A stretch of DNA of 64,000 nucleotides, from positions 310,001-374,000 of the forward strand of contig CANTFK010000164.1 in assembly GCA_947646735.1 (NCBI GenBank). The letters are read 5' to 3'. The notes below the pieces were generated by a model that searched no databases, was not told the DNA's origin, and saw only the letters and a program-made list of their open reading frames with translations. Shown piece by piece: positions 37,999 to 46,407 of this stretch. The stretch is from Peronospora farinosa. Its lineage: Eukaryota > Oomycota > Peronosporomycetes > Peronosporales > Peronosporaceae. Each line of letters begins with the position of its first letter. Position 1 is the stretch's first letter. The translations under genes were made by a program, and so were the position numbers.

Positions 37999-40530
37999 AT
38001 GGCCAGATCTACACCCGAAAACGATCGCCACCCCCAAACTGGTGTGCTCGTCACGCGCGATCCAACGATGAATTCCTCTACCGGATCGCGTATCTTGCTC
38101 CCGTCTACCCGGATAATCCTTCCTCCCGTTGCAGATCGTCAGAACGCGATCTCGTTGGTTTCTTCATTGTATGACCGCCTGGAAGCCCAGGATACCATCG
38201 TGGAAAGCTATCACTCCATGGAAAATGCCTTGCAGGAGCAGGAATTTCGTGGAAATCAGCTGGAGACGGAACTCAACTCGTATCACGAGTTGGTGCCTCG
38301 ACTGTGCACATTCGTCTTGCGTCGAGATGAAGAGTTGCGTCAACAACTTGATGCCGCTCTCCACATGGCCGAAGGTCTCGACGAAGAACTGAACCAGCTA
38401 ACGGATCAGTCTCAGGAGATCGCCGATCTGAAGAATGCCTTGTTTCGAGCCAATGCAGAGAAACATCGCCTGCAGGATAAATTCCGCCGTGAGGCGGCCA
38501 ATCTTCAGCGAACTCTGGAAGGAAAATTCCGGCAGCAGATCGCGTCCCTCCAACAGCAACTGGACTCCATCCTCGCACAGCGTAATACAGCAGACAGTGC
38601 TTTGGCCGCTGACTTTCGACGCATGAAAAGCAAGGCATCCAAGTACAAGAAAGCTCGTTCTCAGGCCCAGCAAGCCGCGAAACAACTGCAAGAGACACTG
38701 AGCGCGCTCGAGCTTGATCATGATCGCCTCCTGAGTACGAGTATTCGGAACGACGCAGCTTTGGATCGACTTCGTACCGAAGTTGCAGATCGAGAGGCAG
38801 AGCGCGATCTGGCCATCCAGGATCGAGATTTACTTCGTTCGCATCTGGCAGAATTGGCTACGGGCTTACTTCCTTCTCCGACTAGCCTTCTCGCGCTTTC
38901 CAATCCCTCGTCACCCAATCGCAAACGTGCGTCATCTTCACCGACTCTGGACGTCCCCTGTAAACGTCCCCGCAGCGCTTTCGGTACTTCTGCTCAATCT
39001 GCGACCTCGGAGGGATCTGGCATTCCAGCGCGATCTGGGACTTCGACGCGATCTGAAATTCCGGCGCAATCCGGTACTTCGGCACAGTCTGGCACTTCAG
39101 CGCGATCTAGTATTTCCCCGCGATCTGGTACTCCGCCGCGATCTGGTAATTTAACGCGATCTGGCACTCCGGCGCGATCTGGTACTTCAGCGCGATCTGG
39201 TACTTCAGCGCGATCTGGCACTTCAGCGCGATCTAGTATTTCCCCGCGATCTGGTACTCCGCCGCGATCTGGTAATTTAACGCGATCTGGTAACTCAGAA
39301 CGGTCTGCCAAGTCGGTGCGATCCGTTATTACAACGCGACCCAATGTTTCGTCGAAAGCTAAAAAGAAACGCAAAACGTGTCCCTCGCCTTCGCCTGACT
39401 CTGAGTATGACGGCTGGTCTTCCGATCCCGAGGACGCTACACTTGCTGCTCTATCCGGATCGCGTTCCACCACGAGGCGTCGCAACACCACGACGAAACT
39501 CTCTGGCAACACCGGATCGTCTCAGTCCCCTATCATAATTCACAATGGTAGCCCACCCTCCAAAAAATCACCAGTCTCGAGTCCTGCTACGCCCCCTAGC
39601 CTTACGACCAAGATTTCTAAGGTCGACCTTTTTGGCGAACCTTCTAGCGACTCGGACGGGAAGATTAGCGTTTCCAGTGACATCCGTGAAGATATAAACC
39701 AGTTGCTCACTCCCGCTCAATACGCCGACCTGCCTGATCTCCAAAAATCACGTGATGTGTGGATCCCAGGATATCGTGAGCGAAAGCCCCGATCGTCAAC
39801 TCAGGTCGCTCCATGGTCCGCCCGACGGGTCAGTCTGACCAGTGTTGCCGAATTGGGAGTGGAGTTCTTCTATCGACACTTGTCCCGACCGAGAGGGTAT
39901 ATCTTCACCCCTCAAGCCAATCCCAAATCTCTTCTTGATTCTGAGTGGATTCCCCGACTGATCACCCCGGCACAAGTTACTGCGCTTTACGATCAGAAAC
40001 CGTGGAACGTCACTCGTCGGCCGATTGCTCCCATCTCTTTCCCGCTGACCGGTTGGTTCAAAGATCTGGCGGACATTTACCTGGAATATGAAGATCGCCA
40101 TAGGCAAGCCTTGTGGGAGGCAACCCACTTCCTGTATATCTCCCGCGAACTTCGGAAGGAGTATCCAGAGCTGGCGCAATTTTGTCAGCAACGCAAGCAG
40201 CGTCGGTCGAGATCTGGACCCCGCTGGAAGACTATTCTTCGCGTTATTCTCCAAGGGATGATCGAAGGACACTGTGATCTGGATATTTTGTTAGATCCAT
40301 ACTTCCTCCACTTTCCAGTGTACGCAGAAGTGCGACCATGGTATCCTGGTTTGGATTGCAAGCAGAAAAACATTCCCAACCTGATTACTGCACTGTCGTT
40401 ATTGGATTCTGCGGAGCCTTGGCGGAACCAATATCGGTCCTCAATCGCGGATCACCCCGGTTCATCCCTCGCCCGTTTATCCAGTAAATTCTTTCCCAAA
40501 CAGCAGTCGGGATCTGATAACACTTCTTGA
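37999..40530 (+). CDS. Gypsy-B antisense ORF: 843-aa coiled-coil, Ser-Arg-repeat protein of unknown function
   Basis: Intact ATG-to-TGA frame on the strand opposite gag-pol, between the 3' LTR and the pol end, so carried by the element. About residues 50-290 are Glu/Gln/Arg-rich and strongly coiled-coil-like (QEIADLKNALFRANAEKHRL). About 300-450 is low-complexity with many SRSGT-type repeats, including an internal duplication. A basic tract KAKKKRKTC near 453 could be a nuclear signal, followed by an acidic Ser-rich stretch. About 590-830 is a probable globular domain rich in Trp/Tyr/Pro (DVWIPGYRERKP, EFFYRHLSRPRGYIF, WYPGLDC). I recognise no known domain. Codon-level openness over 2.5 kb and domain-like organisation argue against a chance frame. 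By position it resembles the antisense ORFs of plant Tat-lineage elements such as maize Grande. A DNA-binding or anti-silencing role is speculation. Confidence 0.8.
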   Translation: MARSTPENDRHPQTGVLVTRDPTMNSSTGSRILLPSTRIILPPVADRQNAISLVSSLYDRLEAQDTIVESYHSMENALQEQEFRGNQLETELNSYHELVPRLCTFVLRRDEELRQQLDAALHMAEGLDEELNQLTDQSQEIADLKNALFRANAEKHRLQDKFRREAANLQRTLEGKFRQQIASLQQQLDSILAQRNTADSALAADFRRMKSKASKYKKARSQAQQAAKQLQETLSALELDHDRLLSTSIRNDAALDRLRTEVADREAERDLAIQDRDLLRSHLAELATGLLPSPTSLLALSNPSSPNRKRASSSPTLDVPCKRPRSAFGTSAQSATSEGSGIPARSGTSTRSEIPAQSGTSAQSGTSARSSISPRSGTPPRSGNLTRSGTPARSGTSARSGTSARSGTSARSSISPRSGTPPRSGNLTRSGNSERSAKSVRSVITTRPNVSSKAKKKRKTCPSPSPDSEYDGWSSDPEDATLAALSGSRSTTRRRNTTTKLSGNTGSSQSPIIIHNGSPPSKKSPVSSPATPPSLTTKISKVDLFGEPSSDSDGKISVSSDIREDINQLLTPAQYADLPDLQKSRDVWIPGYRERKPRSSTQVAPWSARRVSLTSVAELGVEFFYRHLSRPRGYIFTPQANPKSLLDSEWIPRLITPAQVTALYDQKPWNVTRRPIAPISFPLTGWFKDLADIYLEYEDRHRQALWEATHFLYISRELRKEYPELAQFCQQRKQRRSRSGPRWKTILRVILQGMIEGHCDLDILLDPYFLHFPVYAEVRPWYPGLDCKQKNIPNLITALSLLDSAEPWRNQYRSSIADHPGSSLARLSSKFFPKQQSGSDNTS
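39025..39300 (+). repeat. 15-18-bp coding repeats in the antisense ORF
   Basis: About 17 repeats of the type CGCGATCTGGTACTTCAG encode RSGTS, RSGTP and RSGNL. Arg-Ser is nearly always CGA-TCT, keeping GCGATC at DNA level. A block (RSSISPRSGTPPRSGNLTRS) occurs twice, at about 39102 and 39228. Confidence 0.9.
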
Positions 40531-40713
40531 TCGTTCAATACAATTCCATTTTGTTCCTCCTTTTCGTTAAAATTGTCTTCTTTTGTTGGGCTTCTTTAGC
40601 CGCGATCTCGTCTTCCAGACCTTCGATCGCCATACTCATTACACACAAATTTCCTTTCCACCATCCTATGCAACCTTCTTGCATATTATACCATCCCCAA
40701 CACTCGATCTTCG
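40531..40713. other. Convergent gap between antisense ORF and pol ends
   Basis: 183 bp separating two convergent stop codons (TGA at 40528-40530, pol TAA at 40714-40716). It has no recognisable terminator. GCGATC at 40602 and GATCGC at 40625 continue the element-wide motif. Transcripts ending here would probably overlap. Confidence 0.7.
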
Positions 40714-43700
40714 TTAGCCACCAGATCCCTCTTCATGTGATTGCATCACTTCAAAACGATTCCGGCTAATCTTGCCACGTTCAAAATCTCGCAATAAGGC
40801 ACCACAATTTAAGTCGGCTTCATCCACCCAGGATGGTTTAGCATGACCTTTCCAGTAGACTTTAAACTGTCTATGTACTCGTCCAAAACGTGTCTTTCTA
40901 TCAGATCGTACATCCACAATCTTTTCCACTTCGAATTCATCGTCTCCCAGATTACCTTCAAAACTGTCTTCTGGCAAAAGCGCTTCATCAAAATCGAATC
41001 GATATTCTTCTTCGATCGTCAGCAAATTTTTTGGACGATCAGGGAACGTCTTCACTTTCTTCAACTTGGATATATGTACGACGGGAAATAATCGATATGG
41101 CGTACCAGCAATCTCCAGTCGGACAGCGTGATCTCCACACATTTCTTTTACTCGAAAAGGTCCATGCCACATATGTGCTAGCTTTCGAGCGTACCCTTCT
41201 TTCACACGATCCAAATATAACCAGACTTGCGCCCCCGGCTCAATTTCGTGAGGCTTGAGATCTTCATTGTGGCGATCAGCACGTGTTTGGATCGCAGTCC
41301 TGAGTCTCTCATTTACTGCTTCTCTCGCCCGCTGATAATGCCGCTGCATATGATATCGCCACCTACGTGGATCGCGATCTCGACGCCTAGTACTTCCTAA
41401 TGGTAACGTAGCTTCCAACGTAGATCTCGGGTCCCAACCATGAATCAAGAAAAATGGCGTTTCGCCGCGCACCCGATCTTGAGCGGTATTGATTGCGAAA
41501 GTTAGACGTTCGGCATACTCATCCCAGTCTTGTTGATTAACGTCAGAGACATACATCTTTAATGCACGAGTCAGAGTTTGCACCATACGTTCCGCAGTTC
41601 CATTCGCTTGAGGGCGATATGCCATCGTTGCCCTTTGCTTTTGCCCAATAAGTCGATTGAACGCACGAAAAAAATCCGACATAAACCCGGGCTCTCGATC
41701 GTGCCGTATCGCTTCACTCGCACCGAATCGTCGAAAGATACACTCCTCGTAATTCTCGGCGATCGTCTGAGCTGTTCTAGATTTGCTCGCCTTGGCAACC
41801 ACATAGCCCGAAAAGAGATCGACCCAGATCAATAATTCAGTGTTGCCTTTGAAAGATCTAGGCAGCGACGGAATATGATCCATGGCAATAATCTGGAACG
41901 GATAAGTAGCTTGTAAATTTCCCGGAGACTCTCCATTAATAACCGGACGTCCTTTTCCAGTCTCGCAGTCAGTGCATTCGCTCACATATCGTTGTACACT
42001 GCGATACAGGCCTCTCCAATGAAAACGAGATCGGATCCGTTGATACGTCCTACCGATTCCCTGGTGCCCTCCTTCCAAACTGGCATGGTAGTGATGTAGA
42101 AAATCTTGCTGAAGAGTTTCTGGCACCACCAAACGAGCAATTCCATCGAGATCTTCCGAATTTTTCACAGCTCCCGGGCAAAAATATAGAATATCGCTTT
42201 CATCCACCTCATAATCACTTGCAATCTTGGCGCATGACTTCGCTTCTTCCATACTGAGATTCGTTATATCACCAATCAGAAAAATCTTTAGGTTAGCGAT
42301 CCAACATTCCTCATCTTGAGCTTGTCGTATACGTTCACTTCGCATTTGCTGCACAAATTCTTCTTGCAAGATCTCGGGTGGTTGACGTCTTCTCCGGGTT
42401 GCTCTGGTAATCGCAGCCACTTTAACCACCGATTCGGTCTGCTTCGACTTCAACAACTCATCCAGTCTATTAAGAGTAATGAGATCTTGGCGATCTCCTT
42501 CCGAAGTGATGACCACACCTTGTTCCTTCTGTAAAGCAGTACTCGCCAGTCGATCTGCACTTTGGTTCCAGTCGCGTTTCATGTGTAAGAACTCATGGAT
42601 CGGCCATGATCGAAGCTTCTCCATTGCTTTCTGTCGCAACAACTGCAGTCCAGGAGCCTTGCAATCGATTTCACCCCGCATCTGTCGAATCACTAGGTTG
42701 GAGTCGCCACAAATAATAACGCGTCCCCTAGTTTGATTCTCCAACAGATCAAAGCCTAATAGTAAACCCCGATATTCGGCTTCGTTCACTGTTAAGTCCG
42801 TTGCATATTCCGATGCAGCAGCCACAATAGTCCACTCAGGAAGTTTCCATATTATCGCACTGTATGATCCACCCTTTCGCTTGGTTCGTGCCGATCCATC
42901 GAAACTGACGACCAAGAGACTTTCATCTTCTTCCACCGTAGGCGGTGGCATACTTAGAGTTTGCCTTGGCTGTTTCCGGGGAGCGATCGCAATCAACACT
43001 TCGTCGACTTCTTCACGGGGAGTCACACTTGCAGCCAGGGCACCAAGCATTTCATCTTCGCCCTTTTCACATTTCTTGATCTCCAAAGTCCAAGTCGATA
43101 ATAATGCGGCCCACCTACCTAGCCTGCCATTGAGACCGAAGGATTGCACCAACCAGGCCATCGTCGAGAAACGCGTAAGAACTTTAATCTCTCGCGAGAC
43201 TAGCATGCAATAACATATATCCAAAATCCGAAGTAATGCTAGTATCTCCTTCTCGACCATTCCGTAATTGATTTCATTAGGCTTCAGCGTTCGGCTTGTA
43301 AAAGTAACTGGCCAATATATACCATCATACTCCTGCAATAAAGCTGCTGAAACGGCCCATTTACTCGCATATACGACAATTACCGGAGGCCGATCTGGAT
43401 CGAAGTGTCTGAGGATCGGGGTATTAGCGATCTTGGCTTTCAACATGGTAAATGCGATCATCGCTTTTTCCCATCGAGTCCGTCCTTCTGGATCTGGATC
43501 GTCCCCAATATCGAACTTTTGATCTGAATCATTCCTGGTTGCGACAGTCGAATCCAATGCATTCATCTTGTCAGAACAGCGGATTTCATGGAAATCTGCT
43601 TCCCTTAATTCATATAGCACTGACGCATAAATCGCAAAGTCTTCGACAAATCGACTATAGTAATTCAAGCTTCCCAGAAACGATTGCATCGATCGCAACG

Positions 43701-46407
43701 TTTTTGGGAACGGAATATTCACCAGCGATCCCAAATCCTTTGGATTAGCTTCGATTCCTGCCAGTGAGACTTGATGACCCAGGTAGTCCACCTTACGTCG
43801 TCCCCAAAAACTTTTAGCGAGACTGATCGACAAATTCCATTCGTTGCATACTTCTAACAATCGCTTTACCTTATCATATAAGGAGGCCCACGATGTTGCT
43901 GGAATTAGTATGTCATCAATATATGACCTTCGGCCAAGCACAGATGGCTTCTGGCTAGTATCCGGTTCGCCTTCTGTGAATACATCAACCAGCTTTGGCG
44001 ATCCCGTTACCGTATCAGCGGAGTCGAGTGATCCTGTGGCAATTGCGTTTGGATCCGTACCGATCTTGAGGTATCCATACAGTGCATTATCAATTAGACG
44101 TTGGTAAATCTGCGGAGCGTTTTTTAGCCCAAACGGCATTCGTAACCACTCGAACAGGCCTGACGGCGTGATAAAAGCAGAAATCATCCTTGCTCGCTCG
44201 GTCATTTCCACGACCCAAAATCCACTGGCCATATCCAACGAACAATACCACATAGCTTTATCCATATCTTGCAATAATTCGCTAATCAGAGGCATAGGAT
44301 ACACCATCAATCTCGTGAGTTGATTCACCCGCCGATAGTCAATACATAACCGGATGTCGACACCATTCTTTTTTATGATTACCACAATCGGCGAAGCCCA
44401 TGGTGATGTCGACGGCTGGATAATCCTGGCTGATAGTAATCCTTTGATTAGGTCAGCTAACTTCTCGCGAAATTTGGGAGCGACCGGTCGTACTCGTTGT
44501 GCGATCGGGTGTGCTCCACCAACATCGATATCACATACTGCTCCTCGAGCTGCAGGAGGAAGCGCGTTTCCTTTGCCAATGAGTAAGTGTCGGTTCGCCC
44601 AAATTAATTGCCGTAGACTTTCTTGGTCCTTGGTTAAAGGAACTCCCGGATCGCCCACTTGGATATCATCAATCGTAACTTCTTCGGTGGATGACACAAT
44701 CTCAGGCAAGACAGCCATATGCTGATCCACATCTTCGGCATACAATTCACCACTCTCATGACAATACATCGAGTCTTCAGGCTTCATCTTTACACTTCCT
44801 CCGGCTAGAATAAATTCGTCGTTGATAATCGTCGTATCACTAGCTTGCTCTTGTTCTCGCAGATCGCGATCCAGATCGGCCAGATCGCGGTTATTAATTA
44901 CCATATCGGCCAGATCGCGGTCATCGCGATCCAGATCAGCCAGATCGCAGTCCTCAATTGTCGGATCGGGGTTATCGCGATCCAGATCGGCCAGATCGCG
45001 GTTATTAATTACCAGATCGGCCAGATCGCGGTCATTGATTGCCAGATCAGCCAGATCGCAGTCCTCAATTGTCGGATCGCGCTCCATACATTTCGGTGTA
45101 TAGTTATTGTGAGTGTAATTATCTTCACCCCACGGCCCTTTCACGTGATCGACATTTGACATCCCTCTGATCGCATTGATTACCCATGGAGATTGCGCTA
45201 CTTGCTCGCTTTCATCTTCGATCACCCGATCTTCTACATTGTTGCCACCGATTCCTCTTATCGCATCGCATTCATCATTGGATCGTGTCGTGGGTTTCAC
45301 TGTTTCCGTAGTCCTTTCTTCTGCTTCCTTTTTTGAGCGTGTTAAGATCCTCTTCGGCGTAGGGTACGAAGGATGGTCCACTAGCGGTCCGGTATATTCC
45401 TCCAGTAGTTCTTCTTCTCGATCCGTTGTCGCTTCGAACGCTAATGTCTGCCATTCGTTATACCGACGCGATCCCACCGAGACATATCCTGGGGACCGAG
45501 GTATCATATCAGCAACCATCCACCAACCTAATGGCGATCCATGACTTAAAGTCACTTCTTGATCGCCGATATTAGTCAGCTGTAGATACTTGATCTGACC
45601 TGGTCCCGTAGTTACTGTAGGTACCCACTTCGGATCGCGCCTCACCCAGATCTTGGCTTTAGGAGGACTAACTCCGATCTTCACTTCGGTCGATTTGCCC
45701 ACGGGAATCACCACATATTGATCTGGAATTGTGATCGCTTGTATGGTCGCCCGGTAAGGGGGTCTTCGTCCATTCAGAAGTATCCTGACCTCATCAGGCA
45801 AACAAAGTGTTCCATCTGCTAAATCCAGGCGTATTCCAGCTGGGACCATAAAATCCATTCCTAGGATCGCGTCTTGACCTACTTGATCTCCTACCCAAGC
45901 ATCAAAATAATAGACTAGCGATCCATTCAGCGTGATCTTGATTCTTGTACGACCGTCCGTCATGTATATGTTCTCACCAATCCCAACACATTCTTGCCTC
46001 TGACTCTCGTCAATGACACATCCTACCTTACGAGCAAAGGTGGTGTCGACGATTGAGACTTCGGCTCCAGAATCAAACAACATAATCGCCTTTTCATTGT
46101 TGATCTTGCCCGTTGCCTTGGCTTGCTTGAACCATTTTCCTGGGGTATGATATTTCCAATATCCCCGTGATTCACCTGGTGCTAAGTCGAGCTCCATTTT
46201 CGCAGGCGATCGGGCATATTCATCAACTCTTACGACGCTTGATATTGAACGCAGAAATTTTGAATCTTCACATGTATTATTCGGGTCGATCTGAGTGTTA
46301 ACGCCCTGATCTGTCGATCTTCTTTCCACAAATGCATAAATGCAGAGCCTAGAACGCTCGGCTCGTACCAGATTCCAACCTGGCGAGCGTCCTAGTTTAA
46401 CATTTCT
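40714..46407 (-). CDS. Gypsy-B pol polyprotein: PR-RT-RH-RH-IN-chromodomain
   Basis: Intact frame of about 1,898 codons, in -1 phase to gag; there is no ATG at its start, so expression by frameshifting is likely. Order: retropepsin (MLFDSGAEVSIVD); acidic RDLADL repeat insert; RT (YCSLDMASGFW, MPFGLKNAPQIYQRL, RRSYIDDILIPA); RT-linked RNase H with a weakened active site (VVYASKWAVSAAL lacks the usual Asp); an additional RNase H with full motifs (VSFDGSAR, NEAEYRGLLLGF, CGDSNLVIRQMRG, NQSADRLAS); integrase zinc finger (HHYHASLEGGHQG ... CTDC); DDE core (MDHIPSL, RHDREPGF, NGTAERM); GPY/F block (HMWHGPFRV); C-terminal chromodomain (FEVEKIVDVR, FKVYWKGH, PSWVDEADL). The chromodomain suggests targeting to modified chromatin. 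Dual RNase H elements are known in oomycetes and in the plant Tat lineage. Confidence 0.93.
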   Translation of the reverse strand, partial: RNVKLGRSPGWNLVRAERSRLCIYAFVERRSTDQGVNTQIDPNNTCEDSKFLRSISSVVRVDEYARSPAKMELDLAPGESRGYWKYHTPGKWFKQAKATGKINNEKAIMLFDSGAEVSIVDTTFARKVGCVIDESQRQECVGIGENIYMTDGRTRIKITLNGSLVYYFDAWVGDQVGQDAILGMDFMVPAGIRLDLADGTLCLPDEVRILLNGRRPPYRATIQAITIPDQYVVIPVGKSTEVKIGVSPPKAKIWVRRDPKWVPTVTTGPGQIKYLQLTNIGDQEVTLSHGSPLGWWMVADMIPRSPGYVSVGSRRYNEWQTLAFEATTDREEELLEEYTGPLVDHPSYPTPKRILTRSKKEAEERTTETVKPTTRSNDECDAIRGIGGNNVEDRVIEDESEQVAQSPWVINAIRGMSNVDHVKGPWGEDNYTHNNYTPKCMERDPTIEDCDLADLAINDRDLADLVINNRDLADLDRDNPDPTIEDCDLADLDRDDRDLADMVINNRDLADLDRDLREQEQASDTTIINDEFILAGGSVKMKPEDSMYCHESGELYAEDVDQHMAVLPEIVSSTEEVTIDDIQVGDPGVPLTKDQESLRQLIWANRHLLIGKGNALPPAARGAVCDIDVGGAHPIAQRVRPVAPKFREKLADLIKGLLSARIIQPSTSPWASPIVVIIKKNGVDIRLCIDYRRVNQLTRLMVYPMPLISELLQDMDKAMWYCSLDMASGFWVVEMTERARMISAFITPSGLFEWLRMPFGLKNAPQIYQRLIDNALYGYLKIGTDPNAIATGSLDSADTVTGSPKLVDVFTEGEPDTSQKPSVLGRRSYIDDILIPATSWASLYDKVKRLLEVCNEWNLSISLAKSFWGRRKVDYLGHQVSLAGIEANPKDLGSLVNIPFPKTLRSMQSFLGSLNYYSRFVEDFAIYASVLYELREADFHEIRCSDKMNALDSTVATRNDSDQKFDIGDDPDPEGRTRWEKAMIAFTMLKAKIANTPILRHFDPDRPPVIVVYASKWAVSAALLQEYDGIYWPVTFTSRTLKPNEINYGMVEKEILALLRILDICYCMLVSREIKVLTRFSTMAWLVQSFGLNGRLGRWAALLSTWTLEIKKCEKGEDEMLGALAASVTPREEVDEVLIAIAPRKQPRQTLSMPPPTVEEDESLLVVSFDGSARTKRKGGSYSAIIWKLPEWTIVAAASEYATDLTVNEAEYRGLLLGFDLLENQTRGRVIICGDSNLVIRQMRGEIDCKAPGLQLLRQKAMEKLRSWPIHEFLHMKRDWNQSADRLASTALQKEQGVVITSEGDRQDLITLNRLDELLKSKQTESVVKVAAITRATRRRRQPPEILQEEFVQQMRSERIRQAQDEECWIANLKIFLIGDITNLSMEEAKSCAKIASDYEVDESDILYFCPGAVKNSEDLDGIARLVVPETLQQDFLHHYHASLEGGHQGIGRTYQRIRSRFHWRGLYRSVQRYVSECTDCETGKGRPVINGESPGNLQATYPFQIIAMDHIPSLPRSFKGNTELLIWVDLFSGYVVAKASKSRTAQTIAENYEECIFRRFGASEAIRHDREPGFMSDFFRAFNRLIGQKQRATMAYRPQANGTAERMVQTLTRALKMYVSDVNQQDWDEYAERLTFAINTAQDRVRGETPFFLIHGWDPRSTLEATLPLGSTRRRDRDPRRWRYHMQRHYQRAREAVNERLRTAIQTRADRHNEDLKPHEIEPGAQVWLYLDRVKEGYARKLAHMWHGPFRVKEMCGDHAVRLEIAGTPYRLFPVVHISKLKKVKTFPDRPKNLLTIEEEYRFDFDEALLPEDSFEGNLGDDEFEVEKIVDVRSDRKTRFGRVHRQFKVYWKGHAKPSWVDEADLNCGALLRDFERGKISRNRFEVMQSHEEGSGG
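44858..45085 (-). repeat. Pol-internal acidic repeat (RDLADL) between protease and RT
   Basis: Imperfect tandem repeat of 18-40 bp, encoding runs such as NDRDLADL and NNRDLADLDRD on the element strand. On the plus strand the units carry CCAGATCGCGGT and ATTAATTACCAGATCG, nearly the same DNA as the noncoding LTR repeat. Gypsy-A lacks this insert. Confidence 0.9.

Noticed and set aside
38994..39512. 172-codon minus-strand frame (PDRAEV repeats) inside the antisense ORF
   Set aside because: Reverse reading of the Ser-Arg repeats. Stays open because of their period and lacks features of its own.
44822..45159. Plus-strand repeat peptides (ARSRSSRSRSARS type) over pol
   Set aside because: Shadow of the pol acidic repeat. 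The sense frame is uninterrupted for 1.9 kilocodons.
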